A DNA stretch of 64,000 nt from Streptomyces sp. HUAS MG91 (GCF_040529335.1 NZ_CP159534.1:6138001-6202000), one strand, 5' to 3'. Positions 39,377 to 49,359 are shown, numbered from the stretch's first letter. The notes: generated by a model not told the origin, from the sequence alone. Translations and numbers: made by a program.

Positions 39377-40876
39377 CTAGGAGTTCTGCGTCTGCTTGGC
39401 GGCATCGGTCGTCAGATCCGGGCCGGACGGCAGGAGCTTGGACCACTGGATGGGCACGTACACCTTCTGCGCCTTCTCGTACCCGAGACGGACCTGCGCC
39501 TGGTTGACCTCTTGCTTGTCGCTGCCCGACTTGACGTCGGAGTCGTTGCCGACGGGGATGTGGTAGCGCAGGCCGGTGTCGGTCACCAGGTAGTTGAAGC
39601 CGGTTTTCGACTTGCCCTCCGCGTCCTGGTAGAGCAGACCGCTGCCCGGGCTGACGTACGAGGAAGCGCTCGCCGCGATCGACTTGATGGGCAGGGACGA
39701 ACCGGCCCAGGTGGTCAGGTCGGTCGCCTCGCCGCCGCCGTAGACGGAGCAGGAGGTGTCCTTCTGCCCGCCGTTGGCCAGGGAGACCGCCAGGGAGGGC
39801 CAGGACTCGGCGCCCGCCAGCTTTCCTGCCTTCTCGGGCTCGATGTCGACCTGGTTGACCGTCGTCGTCCGCGAGTCGGCGAGCGTCTCCTTGAGCAGGG
39901 CCGTCTGGAACTCCGTGATGGGGATGAGCCGGTCCTGCTCGACCAGGTAGTGCTGGCCGTTGCGGGTCCGCAGCAGGGTGCCCGTGGTGCGGAACTTGTC
40001 GGGCACGCCGTTCGCCCGCGACGGCTGTCCGTCGTTCGGTACGGCCGGCATCGAGATCGGCTGCGGGCTCGTCCTGAGCGTGCTCAGCCAGTTGTCCGTG
40101 ACCGTGCGCGGTTCGGCGCCGTCACCGAAGAGGGTGCGGATGAGTGCGGCGAGGTCTCCGGTGCTGCTCGCCTTCAGCTCGTAGGCGACACCGTTGCTGC
40201 TCACCAGATACGGCGTACCGCTCTTGTTCTGCACGTACAGGGCCTGGTTGCCCGCCAGCTTGCCCGAACCCTTTTCGGAGACCTTCTTCGCGTCCTGGCT
40301 GTCCAGCACGAGGACGGTCTGCTGGACCGACTTCCTGTCCGTGCTGTCGGAGCTCGCCTGCTCACACAGAGCCCAAACCTTGGGAGTGCCCGCGTCCTTG
40401 TCGTTCGGCAGGCGGTCGGGAGCGTACGGAATTCCCACCATCGCCCCTTGAGCGATATTCGAGTCGTCGAGGAATTTCTCCTTGACGGTCTTCACGGAAC
40501 CCTCACCGCTATTTTTCGGATCCAACAGAAGCCGGGCCGATGCGAGGTTGAGAACCGGGTGCAGGACAGGAGTATCTTTGCCGGTCTTCTTGTCCTTTTT
40601 GCCAGACTTCAGGACCACGTATCGAGTCGCCGACGGATCCGTCACGATGATCCCGGCCTCCGGGGTGTCCCACCCCTCCGGCGCCACCGGGCTCAGCATG
40701 CCGCACGCCCCGAACCCGGCCAGGATCACCACGCTCATCACGATGCCGGAGATCGCGTGCTTCAGCGGCTTGGGCGCCGACTCCACCGAGCCGTTGGGCA
40801 GCGGCTTCAGGAAAGAGGCAACTGTCCGCTTCCGTGAGAAGTTGTAGGCATTCAGCTCATCACGACGTGACGCCAT
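39377..40876 (-). CDS. eccB: ESX/type VII secretion core protein EccB
   Basis: The 499-aa protein has the typical EccB layout: a short cytoplasmic N-terminus (SRRDELNAYNFSRKRTVASFLKP), one membrane span (AISGIVMSVVILAGFGACGML), and a large external domain with the usual repeats (TYVVLKSG-like, LHPVLNLASARLLL, VGIPYAPDRLP, VLVLDSQ, YLVSSNGVAYEL). EccB forms part of the membrane complex with EccC, EccD and EccE. The ATG at 40876 is preceded by GGGGAGA. The strand and order eccB-mycP are conserved; eccE is divergent. Confidence 0.96.
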   Translation of the reverse strand: MASRRDELNAYNFSRKRTVASFLKPLPNGSVESAPKPLKHAISGIVMSVVILAGFGACGMLSPVAPEGWDTPEAGIIVTDPSATRYVVLKSGKKDKKTGKDTPVLHPVLNLASARLLLDPKNSGEGSVKTVKEKFLDDSNIAQGAMVGIPYAPDRLPNDKDAGTPKVWALCEQASSDSTDRKSVQQTVLVLDSQDAKKVSEKGSGKLAGNQALYVQNKSGTPYLVSSNGVAYELKASSTGDLAALIRTLFGDGAEPRTVTDNWLSTLRTSPQPISMPAVPNDGQPSRANGVPDKFRTTGTLLRTRNGQHYLVEQDRLIPITEFQTALLKETLADSRTTTVNQVDIEPEKAGKLAGAESWPSLAVSLANGGQKDTSCSVYGGGEATDLTTWAGSSLPIKSIAASASSYVSPGSGLLYQDAEGKSKTGFNYLVTDTGLRYHIPVGNDSDVKSGSDKQEVNQAQVRLGYEKAQKVYVPIQWSKLLPSGPDLTTDAAKQTQNS

Positions 40877-41116
40877 CGTTACGTAATCTCCCCGTTCTTG
40901 CCGGACCGTACTGGTACTTACCTGGGTCCACTTCTCGACCACCCCCGGCGCACGCGCCGCACGGGCCTCTACTATGCCGTGTGACGATCGACCCGTGGCG
41001 TACGGGTATCAATTTTCGACGCGCCAGTGAAACTCAGGGCCCGGAGGCCCGACGCGCCGGCGCCACCGCCGGACCGGGCGGGTCACACAGCAGCGAGCGA
41101 AGGAGCAGGGCGGGGG
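40877..41116. promoter_or_regulatory. Divergent control region between eccB and eccE
   Basis: This 240-nt gap must drive eccB-mycP in one direction and eccE in the other. On the plus strand TACTAT (40970-40975) is a good -10, but I see no clear -35 at the right distance. On the minus strand a weak TAAGTA-type -10 occurs near 40918. The segment from about 41020 to the eccE start is GC-rich and without other visible signals. Confidence 0.35.
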
Positions 41117-42502
41117 ATGTCCAGCGCCAGCAGGACCCGACAGCGCGGCAATCCGGGGCGGCCGGCCCCGGCCGGGCGCCGTGGGACGGGGAGGCCCCAG
41201 CAGGGCCGCCCGCCCACCCGGCGCGGCGGTCGCACCACACCACCGACGCAGCCCGAGGCGGCCGCGCGTCCGCCGGCGGGCCCGGTGCGTCCGAGGCTGC
41301 CGCGCAAGGCGGGCAGCTTCGGGCCGGTCAGCGCCCACCATCTGCTCATCATCCAGATCGCCCTCGCGCTCGTCGTCGCGGCCGCGGCGATCAGCGCCAT
41401 CCTGATGGTGCCCGCCGCCATCGTCGGCGGGCTGCTCGTCTTCCTCAACCTCGGCCGCCGCAGGCGTCATCCGCTGCCCGAGTGGATGGCGATCGGCCGT
41501 GCGCTCAAGCGCCGCCGCCGCACCTTCTCCGGCCCGCCGCCCGCGGAGGTCGACAGCTCCTTCGCGCCGCTGCTCGAAGCCGATCCGGCGCTGCGCACCC
41601 ATGAGTACGAGTCCCGCGACCGGCGCCTGGTCGGATTCGTCGGCGACGGCACGTTCCTGACCACCCTCGTGCAGGTCGACTCCGCGCCCGGGCCGCTGCG
41701 GCCGACGAGCGACGCGCGGCCGCTGCCGGTCGAACTCCTCGCCGACTCCCTCGACGTGGAGGACATCCACCTCGAATCGGTGCAGCTGGTCCAGTACACC
41801 CAGCCCGCCCCGGCCCCGCACCTGCCGCCGCAGGCCCTCGCCGCCCAGGCGTACGCGGCCGTCCAGGCGCAGGCGGGCGCCCCCGCGGTCCGGATGACCT
41901 GGGTGGCGCTCAAGCTCGACCCCGAACTCTGCCCCGAGGCCGTCGAGGCCCGCGGCGGCGGGGTGCGCGGTGCGCAGCGCGCACTCCTGCGCGCCTCCGA
42001 CCAGCTGATCAGCCGGCTCAACGGACTCGGCTTCCGCGCCGAGGCCCTCGACGAGACCGGCATCATCTCCGCGCTGTCCATGGCCGCCTGCGTCAACCCG
42101 CGCGCCAACCTCAACGCCCAGTCACGCGGCGGCAGTTCGGGCCCGCGCACCGAGGAGACCGTGCGGGCCTGGCGGTGCGACGACCGGTGGCACGCCTCGT
42201 ACTGGGTCGGTACGTGGCCGCAGCTCGGCCACGGCGCGACCCCGCTCGGCGCGCTCACCAGCGGTCTGTCCGCCACCCGCACCATGGCCACCACCGTCTC
42301 CCTCGCCGTCTCCGGCGCCGGCCGCGACGACGTCGCGCTCAGCGGGCACGTCCGGCTGTCGGCGCGCAGCGAGAACGAGCTGGACCAGGCCAAGCGCGAG
42401 CTCGAACGCTCCTCCACCGCGCTCAAGGCCGGCCTCGTCCGCCTCGACCGGGAACAGCTGCCCGGCCTCCTCGCCACCCTTCCCCTCGGAGGCACGCACT
42501 GA
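41117..42502 (+). CDS. eccE: ESX/type VII secretion protein EccE
   Basis: The 461-aa protein starts with a basic, Pro/Arg-rich region (residues 1-70), then two close membrane spans (about 74-112: LLIIQIALALVVAAAAISAILMVPAAIVGGLLVFL) and a long cytoplasmic or peripheral domain with EIHLESVQLVQY-like strands. This is the EccE layout; EccE caps the ESX membrane complex with mycosin. I chose ATG 41117, preceded by AAGGAG, rather than an in-frame start 90 nt upstream. The stop overlaps the start of the next gene (TGATG), indicating translational coupling. Confidence 0.9.
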   Translation: MSSASRTRQRGNPGRPAPAGRRGTGRPQQGRPPTRRGGRTTPPTQPEAAARPPAGPVRPRLPRKAGSFGPVSAHHLLIIQIALALVVAAAAISAILMVPAAIVGGLLVFLNLGRRRRHPLPEWMAIGRALKRRRRTFSGPPPAEVDSSFAPLLEADPALRTHEYESRDRRLVGFVGDGTFLTTLVQVDSAPGPLRPTSDARPLPVELLADSLDVEDIHLESVQLVQYTQPAPAPHLPPQALAAQAYAAVQAQAGAPAVRMTWVALKLDPELCPEAVEARGGGVRGAQRALLRASDQLISRLNGLGFRAEALDETGIISALSMAACVNPRANLNAQSRGGSSGPRTEETVRAWRCDDRWHASYWVGTWPQLGHGATPLGALTSGLSATRTMATTVSLAVSGAGRDDVALSGHVRLSARSENELDQAKRELERSSTALKAGLVRLDREQLPGLLATLPLGGTH

Positions 42503-44073
42503 TGAGCACCCCCGAAAACCGCGATCCCCGTGACCCGGGCGCGCAGTTGACCCCCGAGGAGTACGCCGAGCAGCAGCGCCGCGCCGCGGAGGCCGCCGAG
42601 CGGCGCCGCCAGTGGGAGGCCCAGCAGGCGGCGGCCGCCGCCCAGCAGCAGGGCGGATACGGGTACCCGCAGCAGCAGCAACAACCGCAGCAGCAACAGC
42701 AGCTCACGCCCGAGCAGCAGGCCGCTCAGCACCAGGCCGCTCAGCAGCAGGCGGCCCAGCAGCAGGCCGCCGAGCAGCAGCGCCGCGCGGCCGAGGCCGA
42801 GATGCGGCGCCAGCAGTGGGAGGCGCAGCAGGCGGCCGAGCAGCAGGCCGCAGCTCAGCAGGCAGCCCAACAGGCCGCGCAGCAGCAGGCCGCGGCCGAA
42901 CAGGCCGCGGCCGAACAGGCCGCCGCCCAGCAGGCCGCACAACAGCAGGCGGTCGCCCAGCAGCAGGCCGCCGCCGCCCAGCACGCCGAGGAACAGCGGC
43001 AGTTGCGCGCCCGCTACCAGGAGGAGCAGCGCCGGGCCGAGGAGGCCGAGGCGCGGCGCAGGCAGTGGGAGGACCAGCAGCGGCAGCAGCAGGCGGCGGC
43101 CCAGCAGCAGTACGCGCAGCCGCCCCAGCAGCCGCAGCCGCAGCCGCAACAGGCGCCTCCCCAGGCCGCGTTCCAGGGAGGCGTCCCCGCGCAGGGCGAC
43201 TTCTCCGGCGGCGCGGGCCACGTCCAGCAGCAGGCCGCGCCGGAGCCCGTCACCTCCACCACGATGACGTACGCCCCGGCGCCCGAGGTCGGCTCCGGTC
43301 GGCCCACGCACCGGGCGCTGCCCGACGAACCCGAGGCGAACGACGACGACTTCGCGGAGTTCGAGGAGGAGTTCAGCCACGCCGGCTACGGCCTGCGCGG
43401 CCCGCGCCGCCGCCGCCACGTCCTGCCGAAGAAGTCGCTGGGCTCGCTCGGCGTGAACGTCGGCGACGACGGTGTCGTCATCGGCGTCGACCCGCAGGGC
43501 ATGCCCGCCGTCCTCGACGTACTGCGGCCCAAGCCCCTCGAAGTGGTCGTCGTCGGCTCGATGTGGACCGCGCAGATCATCGCGCTGCGCACCGCGGCCG
43601 TCGGCGCCCGCATCGCCGTCGAGTCGGTGCGCCCGCAGGCGTGGGCCCCGATGGCCCAGGCGGCGGGCGGCGGCCTGCAGTGCGTCGCGGTGTACGAGCC
43701 GCGCCAGCTCGCCGCGCAGGGCGCGTCCGTCGCCAGCCCCGTACTCGTCGTACGGGACCTGGGCGCACAGCCCGGACGTTCCCAACTCGCCCCGATGCCC
43801 TGGCAGTCGACGCTCACCGTGGTCCCGTTCCTCGGCCCGCGCGCACCGCGGCTGCTCACCCGCGCCGACGTGATCGGCCTGCAGAGCGTCTCCCCGCAGG
43901 AGGCCGAGGTCATCGGACGCGTACTGCGGCTGCCCGAGCAGCTCACCCAGACGCTGCCGACGCTCAGCGACGCGACGATGCTGTGGATCGCCGGCGGCAA
44001 GCACCAGTACGTGATGGTGCAGCCGACGGAACCGGAGACCGGTCTGCTCGGCGGCCCGCGCCGCATGGACTGA
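42502..44073 (+). CDS. Gln/Ala-rich T7SS-associated protein of unknown function
   Basis: The 523-aa protein is coupled to eccE. Residues 20-230 are an extreme Gln/Ala/Arg-rich coiled-coil-like stretch ([20 protein letters not shown] type), followed by a Pro/Gln segment. The C-terminal 190 residues are a compact domain (LGSLGVNVGDDGVVIGVDPQGMPAVLDVLRP, SMWTAQIIALRTAAVGARI, MPWQSTLTVVPFLGPRAPRLL), whose length and strand-helix pattern resemble a P-loop-like fold without a Walker A. The Gln-rich part can cause false annotation as IF-2. A cytoplasmic role with EccE or EccC is my guess. Confidence 0.8.
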   Translation: MSTPENRDPRDPGAQLTPEEYAEQQRRAAEAAERRRQWEAQQAAAAAQQQGGYGYPQQQQQPQQQQQLTPEQQAAQHQAAQQQAAQQQAAEQQRRAAEAEMRRQQWEAQQAAEQQAAAQQAAQQAAQQQAAAEQAAAEQAAAQQAAQQQAVAQQQAAAAQHAEEQRQLRARYQEEQRRAEEAEARRRQWEDQQRQQQAAAQQQYAQPPQQPQPQPQQAPPQAAFQGGVPAQGDFSGGAGHVQQQAAPEPVTSTTMTYAPAPEVGSGRPTHRALPDEPEANDDDFAEFEEEFSHAGYGLRGPRRRRHVLPKKSLGSLGVNVGDDGVVIGVDPQGMPAVLDVLRPKPLEVVVVGSMWTAQIIALRTAAVGARIAVESVRPQAWAPMAQAAGGGLQCVAVYEPRQLAAQGASVASPVLVVRDLGAQPGRSQLAPMPWQSTLTVVPFLGPRAPRLLTRADVIGLQSVSPQEAEVIGRVLRLPEQLTQTLPTLSDATMLWIAGGKHQYVMVQPTEPETGLLGGPRRMD

Positions 44074-44105
44074 CACCCGAACGCCGCACCCCGGCCCCGC
44101 CGAGA

Positions 44106-44163
44106 GGCGGTACGAGAGTCGTGCGTACCGCCTTTACGGCGGGTGCCCCGGAGCGTTTAGGCT
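44106..44163 (+). promoter_or_regulatory. Terminator of the eccE operon and promoter of the second EspI-like gene
   Basis: GGCGGTACG (44106-44114) and CGTACCGCC (44124-44132) form a 9-bp stem followed by TTT, a likely terminator. Just after it, TTTACG (44133-44138) and TAGGCT (44158-44163) may be the -35 and -10 of the EspI-like gene, 19 nt apart. The TTAGGCT element matches the one upstream of the first EspI-like gene. Confidence 0.5.
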
Positions 44164-44280
44164 GTCTTGACGAACGGCGATGACGCATGTGGTGCGGGAC
44201 CGCTTCAGCGGTCCGGGGGACGACCGGGGAGCCGTGCCAGGCCGAGTCGTTCAGATGCACAGCCAAGACCAGGAGGCGTA

Positions 44281-46746
44281 GTGACCAGTGACCGGGACCA
44301 GCGGAACCCGGACCTCGGCGACGGATCGATCGAGACGGAACTGACTGGCGAGTTCCACCTCGACTTCGACGCGCCGTCCTGGTACACGAATGCGGGTGAA
44401 TCGGGCGCCCAGGCGACGCCCGCACCTCCTTCTCCGGGCACGCCCACGACCCCTCCGGCCGGGACGCCCGCACCCCCGCCGCCCGCCCAGTCCGCGGCAC
44501 CGGCCGCACCCGGCTTCCCGAGCTTCGGGAACGCGGGCGCGACGACGGGCCCCGGCGCGGAGCCGGGTGCCGGTACGAGTACGGGGACGGGGGACGCCGC
44601 GGAACCCGCACCCGCCGCGCCTCCGGCCCCGCCCGCTCCTGCCGCCGCCTCCGCCGATCCCGCCGCGTCGAGCCACCGGTCCGGCACCGTCGACCCCACG
44701 GGTGACCTGTGGGGCGACGACGACGATGACGACGACACGGCCGCCCCGCCGCCAGCGGAGTCCGGAACCGACACCGGCACCGGTGCGCCGAACTCGCAGG
44801 CCCCGCAGGCCCCGCAGGCGCAGCAGGCACAGCCGACCCCGCAGGCCCCGCAAGCACCTCAGGCCCAGCAGCCCGCCCCGGTGGCGCCCGCTCCCGAAGC
44901 ACCCGCTCCCGCGCCCGCCGCACCGCAGCCCCAGCCCCAGCAGCAGTTCCCGGGCCAGCCGACGCCTCCGGTGCCGGGTGCGCCGATGCCGCCGGCCGCG
45001 GGGTACGGCTACCCGCAGCAGCAGGCCCCGCAGCCCGCTCCGGGCGCCCCGCTCCCGCCCGCCGAGGGCTACGGCTACCCGCAGCAGCAGGTGCCTGGCC
45101 AGCCCACGCCGCCGCCCGCGACCGGCGGTTACGGCTATCCCCAGCCCCAGCAGCAGGCCCCGCAGGCAGCTCCGATGCCGCCCGCCGAGGGCGGCTACGG
45201 CTACCCCCAGCCGCAACCCCAGCCCCAGCAGCAGGTTCCGGGCCAGCAGGTTCCTGGCCAGCAGACCCCGGGCTACCCGCAGCCCCAGCCCGCCCCCGGC
45301 CAGCCGATGCCCCCGCAGGCGCCGGGCCCGTACGGACAGCAGCCCGCGCCGCAGCAGCAGCCGCCCGCCGGTTACGGCTACCCGCAGCAGCCGGGCCAGC
45401 CCCAGCCCCCGCAGCAGGGTCAACCGCAGCCGGGCCAGGCCCCGTTCGCCCCGTACGGACAGCAGCCGCAGCCTCCGCAGCAGCCGTACCAGCAGGCCGC
45501 GCCGCAGGCCGCCGCTCCGGCGCCCGCCCCGACCCCGTACCCCCAGCCGCCCGTCGATCCGCGGGCGGGCTGGGACCCGGGCGCGGGCCAGCAGCGTTCG
45601 GCGCCGGGCGCGCCGCTCGGCTACAACGCGCAGGTCGAGCTGAGCTCCGACCGCCTCCTGCGCCAGCAGCCGAAGCGCAAGAACAACAACAAGGGCCCCA
45701 GCAAGTTCAAGCTGGGCGCCAAGGCGGCCGAGGCCGAGCGGCAGCGCAAGCTGGAACTGATCCGCACCCCGGTCATGTCCTGCTACCGCATTGCCGTGAT
45801 CAGCCTCAAGGGCGGCGTCGGCAAGACGACCACGACGATGTCGATCGGCGCCTCGCTCGCCTCCGAACGGCAGGACAAGATCCTCGCGATCGACGCCAAC
45901 CCGGACGCCGGCACCCTCGGCCGCCGCGTGCGCCGCGAGACCGGGGCGACCATCCGCGACCTGGTGCAGAACATCCCGCACCTGCATTCGTACATGGACA
46001 TCCGCCGCTTCACCTCGCAGGCGCCCTCCGGCCTGGAGATCATCGCCAACGACGTGGACCCGGCGGTCTCGACGTCCTTCAACGACGCGGACTACCGCGC
46101 CGCGCTCGACGTGCTCGGCAAGCAGTACCCGATCATCCTGACCGACTCCGGTACGGGTCTGCTGTACTCCGCGATGCGCGGAGTCCTGGACCTGGCCGAC
46201 CAGTTGGTCATCATCTCCACCCCGTCGGTCGACGGCGCGTCCAGCGCCAGCACCACCCTCGACTGGCTGTCGGCGCACGGGTACGCGGACCTCGTCCAGC
46301 GCTCCCTGACCGTCATCTCCGGGGTCCGCGAGACCGGCAAGATGATCAAGGTGGACGACATCGTCAGCCACTTCGAGACGCGCTGCCGCGGCGTGGTCGT
46401 CGTCCCCTTCGACGAGCACCTGGCGGCCGGCGCCGAGGTCGACCTCGACATGATGCGCCCGAAGACCCGCGAGGCGTACTTCGAGATCGCGGCACTGATC
46501 GCCGAGGACTTCGCGCAGCGCAGCCAGACCCAGATGCAGGCGGGCGGCATGTACGGCGCCCAGCCCGGCATGCCCCCCGCGGGCTTCCCCCAGCAGGGTT
46601 ACGCGCCCCAGCCCCCGGCCCCCCAGCAGCAGGGCTACGGCTACCCGCAGCAGCAGCCCCAGGCCCCCCAGCAGCAGCCGCACCAGCCGCCGCAGCAGGG
46701 CGGCGGGCTCCCGTCGGGCTGGACGCAGCAGCAGCCGCCGCAGTAG
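44281..46746 (+). CDS. Pro/Gln-rich ParA/MinD-like ATPase, EspI-like (second copy)
   Basis: The 821-aa protein is a paralogue of the product of 20781-23297. Its front (about 490 residues) is Pro/Gln/Ala-rich with GYGYPQQQ repeats. The ATPase domain carries KGGVGKTT (near residue 512) and the same downstream segments [57 protein letters not shown]. The GTG at 44281 follows AGGAGG and gives [15 protein letters not shown] near the N-terminus, matching the other copy. EspI in mycobacteria modulates ESX-1 activity in response to ATP level, so these two may be alternative regulators of one machine. Confidence 0.9.
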   Translation: MTSDRDQRNPDLGDGSIETELTGEFHLDFDAPSWYTNAGESGAQATPAPPSPGTPTTPPAGTPAPPPPAQSAAPAAPGFPSFGNAGATTGPGAEPGAGTSTGTGDAAEPAPAAPPAPPAPAAASADPAASSHRSGTVDPTGDLWGDDDDDDDTAAPPPAESGTDTGTGAPNSQAPQAPQAQQAQPTPQAPQAPQAQQPAPVAPAPEAPAPAPAAPQPQPQQQFPGQPTPPVPGAPMPPAAGYGYPQQQAPQPAPGAPLPPAEGYGYPQQQVPGQPTPPPATGGYGYPQPQQQAPQAAPMPPAEGGYGYPQPQPQPQQQVPGQQVPGQQTPGYPQPQPAPGQPMPPQAPGPYGQQPAPQQQPPAGYGYPQQPGQPQPPQQGQPQPGQAPFAPYGQQPQPPQQPYQQAAPQAAAPAPAPTPYPQPPVDPRAGWDPGAGQQRSAPGAPLGYNAQVELSSDRLLRQQPKRKNNNKGPSKFKLGAKAAEAERQRKLELIRTPVMSCYRIAVISLKGGVGKTTTTMSIGASLASERQDKILAIDANPDAGTLGRRVRRETGATIRDLVQNIPHLHSYMDIRRFTSQAPSGLEIIANDVDPAVSTSFNDADYRAALDVLGKQYPIILTDSGTGLLYSAMRGVLDLADQLVIISTPSVDGASSASTTLDWLSAHGYADLVQRSLTVISGVRETGKMIKVDDIVSHFETRCRGVVVVPFDEHLAAGAEVDLDMMRPKTREAYFEIAALIAEDFAQRSQTQMQAGGMYGAQPGMPPAGFPQQGYAPQPPAPQQQGYGYPQQQPQAPQQQPHQPPQQGGGLPSGWTQQQPPQ

Positions 46747-46762
46747 GCGCGAGCGGGACAGT

Positions 46763-46807
46763 ACGAGGGTGGGGCCCGTCCGTGGTACGGACGGGCCCCA
46801 CCCTCGT
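46763..46807. terminator. Bidirectional terminator between the EspI-like and Spo0M-like genes
   Basis: A perfect 20-bp stem (46763-46782 with 46788-46807) encloses the loop TGGTA. It lies between the convergent genes, 16 nt after the EspI-like stop. Confidence 0.95.
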
Positions 46808-46852
46808 ATCCAACTATTCAAACTATTCCAACTATGCCTGGCCGCCTGCCTG

Positions 46853-47596
46853 TTACCGCTGGAACGACGACCGCAGATGCTGGTCGAGCCAGGCGGTCCA
46901 CCCGGCCACGTCGATGTTGTCGTAGGGAAAGGTGAACGGCCCGAGCGACCCTGTCACCAGGTCGAGCGAATCGTGGCGCGCGAAGAAGACCGACTCCACC
47001 TGCCCGCCGGGCCGCCGGTACTCCGGCGGGAACCACATCTCGATCTCCTGCCAGAAGTCGACCTGCGAGTTCTGCCCGCCCTTGGGCGTCCCCTTCTTCA
47101 CCTCGGCCTCGTCGAACCGGAAACCGAGATTCGCGTACGCCTGCAACAGCGCGTCCTGCGCGGGCAGCGCGTGTACCTGGATCTCGTCGAAGTCACCGGG
47201 ATCGACGGAGTTCTCGATGGACAGCTCCGTACGAACGGCCACCCGCGCCCCCTTGAGCGGCCGCCCGCCGAGCACATGGGTCAGCGGCGTCTCCCACGGT
47301 ACGTCCATGGTGACCTGCCCGTGTACCGAGTCCCCGGCGCGCAGCGCGACGTGCTCGCCGAGCACCAGCGACTTGAGGACACCCGGGTTGCCCCACAGCG
47401 ACTCGGTCTCCTCCCGGCCCTCGAACCGCGCGACGAGCTGGATCCGGATCTGCTGGAGCTCGATGTCCACGGAGCCGCCCCGCAGCTCCACATTGCAGTG
47501 CAACTGGTCGCCCGGCCGCACCGCACTGGTGTGGAGCGTGGTCTCGACATCGGGCGCACCGACCCCGAGCGAACTGAGGAACTTGCGAAATGCCAT
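46853..47596 (-). CDS. Spo0M-like (SpoOM) sporulation-control protein
   Basis: The 247-aa protein matches the Spo0M/arrestin-like family: start AFRKFLSSLGVGAPDVETTLHTSAVRPGD, then VDIELQQIRIQLVARFEGRE, FEIQVHAL-type strands, and the C-terminal segment LDLVTGSLGPFTFPYDNIDVAGWTAWLDQ. Spo0M of Bacillus affects sporulation and cytoskeletal positioning; Streptomyces have several such genes of unclear role. I chose the ATG at 47596 because GGGGGAGGG precedes it. It is monocistronic and convergent with the EspI-like gene. Confidence 0.92.
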   Translation of the reverse strand: MAFRKFLSSLGVGAPDVETTLHTSAVRPGDQLHCNVELRGGSVDIELQQIRIQLVARFEGREETESLWGNPGVLKSLVLGEHVALRAGDSVHGQVTMDVPWETPLTHVLGGRPLKGARVAVRTELSIENSVDPGDFDEIQVHALPAQDALLQAYANLGFRFDEAEVKKGTPKGGQNSQVDFWQEIEMWFPPEYRRPGGQVESVFFARHDSLDLVTGSLGPFTFPYDNIDVAGWTAWLDQHLRSSFQR

Positions 47597-47748
47597 GAAC
47601 CCTCCCCCGAGCCGCTGACCGCACCCCCGCCTGGACCGTCCAGACCGGCCGTGACTCACCGCGCGAAGACCCTAACTCACCCACTACGGCGTGCGGTTGG
47701 GCCCCGACCGCTCCCGATTGCGCACCCTGCCGAGTCACGGCCGGGGTG

Positions 47749-48474
47749 TCATTGGAAGGGCAATGCGGCCAGGCCGAAGATCCCGATACCGATGCGGAAC
47801 AGGATCGCGAGGACGAGTCCGATACCGCCGATGACCCACAGCCATTCCTCCACGGGCTTCAGCATCTTGGGCAGCATCTTGTCCGCCTGTGACGCGGAGG
47901 GGCCGATGCCCTTTTTCGGGAAGGATCCGGTGAGTGCGCACTTGGACCCGTAGGCGAACACGAGCATGAAGAAGAATCCGCCGCACAGGTAGTTGCCCAC
48001 GGATTCCACACTGGTGATCGCCAGCGTGCCGTCGCCGGACCGGTTCACCGCGAGCGTGTCGGCCTTCTCCGCCGTGACCTTGTCGGCGGCGTCACTCTCG
48101 GCACTGGAACCCCCGAAGCTCAGCGTGATCGCGGCCGACTTGTCCACGACGGACCCGTCGGACGAACGGAACACCCCGTCGCAGGTGACCCTGTCCTGCA
48201 CCCGGTGGGTACCCATCTTCGATGAGCGCGTCGTGTACTCCACCGCGCACTTGCCGATGGAGAGATCGCCGTGCGAGCCGACATACCCGCTGGACAGGAC
48301 GGCGGTGGAGAAGGTCCAGTACATTCCGCCGAGAGTCAGTACCACGAGCACGATGCCGAAGATCCGCCCGATCAGGGCAGGCGGCGGAACGGGCACGGTC
48401 CCGTCGGCCGGCGGCGGTTCGACGGGCGGCTGAGGCGAGGCGGCAGAAGTCTGCACCGGTTCTCCAGACGACAT
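47749..48474 (-). CDS. Membrane protein with a Cys-containing outer domain (paralogue family, member 1)
   Basis: The 241-aa protein has a Pro-rich cytoplasmic start, a first span (IGRIFGIVLVVLTLGGMYWTF), then an outer domain with GDLSIGKC and CDGVFRSSDGSVVDKS, and two further spans near the C-terminus (LCGGFFFMLVFAYGS and WLWVIGGIGLVLAILFRIG). It belongs to a four-member local family sharing GxLxxxxC...CxGxFxSxDG and a G-x-FP segment after the second span. No known family is recognised. I chose the ATG at 48474, which has a GGAGA site; an ATG 18 nt upstream is also possible. Confidence 0.75.
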   Translation of the reverse strand: MSSGEPVQTSAASPQPPVEPPPADGTVPVPPPALIGRIFGIVLVVLTLGGMYWTFSTAVLSSGYVGSHGDLSIGKCAVEYTTRSSKMGTHRVQDRVTCDGVFRSSDGSVVDKSAAITLSFGGSSAESDAADKVTAEKADTLAVNRSGDGTLAITSVESVGNYLCGGFFFMLVFAYGSKCALTGSFPKKGIGPSASQADKMLPKMLKPVEEWLWVIGGIGLVLAILFRIGIGIFGLAALPFQ

Positions 48475-48627
48475 CGGTTCTCCATACGGCATCGGTGGGC
48501 TGGTGACGTTCTGATGTGCTTGCCGGTCAGCCGAAAATCAGCGATGCCGATGTGTGTGTTCGGGCGGAGGGAACTTCCACGAAGCGGGCGACGAACCGGA
48601 TGCGGATCCGCTGGAATCGAGCGGCAC

Positions 48628-49359
48628 TCACAACAGCAGACTCGCGAAGCCCGCGAACATCAGCAGGATCCGGAAGATGATGGCCAGGACCAGGCCGACG
48701 CCGCCGATGAACCACAGCCAGCTCTCCGTGTTCCTGGCCCACTTGGGCAGCATCGCGGTTCCCTGGCTGTGCGTCGGGCCGACGCCCTTCATGGGGAAGT
48801 GGCCGGCGCCGACGCAGGTGATGCTGTAGCCGAGGAAGATCACCGCGAAGAAGCCCAGGCACAGGCAGTTGGCGATCGACAGCCAGCTCGTGACGTAGAG
48901 ACCGCCGTCGGACGAGCGGTTGACGTCGATCTTGTAGCCCGGCTTGTAGCCCCGGTCGTCACCCTTGTCGCGGATCTCGTCGATGGCGTCGCCGTCACCG
49001 CCGCCCTGGTTCCCGTCCAGGACGAGCCATGCGGACTTGTCCACGACCTCGCCGTCGGAGGAGCGGAACGTCCCCTCGCAGGCGAGTTGCCCCACCCGCT
49101 TGCTCGGGTGCGAGCCGCTGGAGCGGGAACCGCCGCTGGTGTACTGCGTGTCGCACGTACTGATGGTCAGTTCGCCCCGCGTCCCCACGAGGCCCGAGGA
49201 CATCGCGGCGGTGGAGAAGCCGTACCAGATGACCGCGAGGGCGGCGAGGGCCACCGCGACCCCGAACCAGCGCCCGATCGGCGCGGGCGGCTCGGGCGTG
49301 GCCGCGGAATCCGGGGCGGAGGGAGGTACGGGCGAGGCGGACGGGGCGGAAGAGGTCAT
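48628..49359 (-). CDS. Membrane protein with a Cys-containing outer domain (paralogue family, member 2)
   Basis: The 243-aa protein is the closest relative of the product of 47749-48474: Pro-rich start, span (IGRWFGVAVALAALAVIWYGF), outer domain with GELTISTC and CEGTFRSSDGEVVDKS, then NRSSDGGLYVTS, a second span, and WLWFIGGVGLVLAIIFRILLMFAG at the end. The paired Cys residues probably form a disulfide outside the cell. The two genes are adjacent on the same strand, with a gap of about 150 nt. Function unknown; proximity to WXG100/CpnT-like cassettes suggests a T7SS-linked role. Confidence 0.75.
   Translation of the reverse strand: MTSSAPSASPVPPSAPDSAATPEPPAPIGRWFGVAVALAALAVIWYGFSTAAMSSGLVGTRGELTISTCDTQYTSGGSRSSGSHPSKRVGQLACEGTFRSSDGEVVDKSAWLVLDGNQGGGDGDAIDEIRDKGDDRGYKPGYKIDVNRSSDGGLYVTSWLSIANCLCLGFFAVIFLGYSITCVGAGHFPMKGVGPTHSQGTAMLPKWARNTESWLWFIGGVGLVLAIIFRILLMFAGFASLLL

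Noticed and set aside
42175..42501. In-frame extension of the Gln/Ala-rich gene upstream of 42502.
   Set aside because: It would overlap the end of eccE in another frame; the TGATG junction at 42500-42504 with a nearby GGAGG is the natural start.
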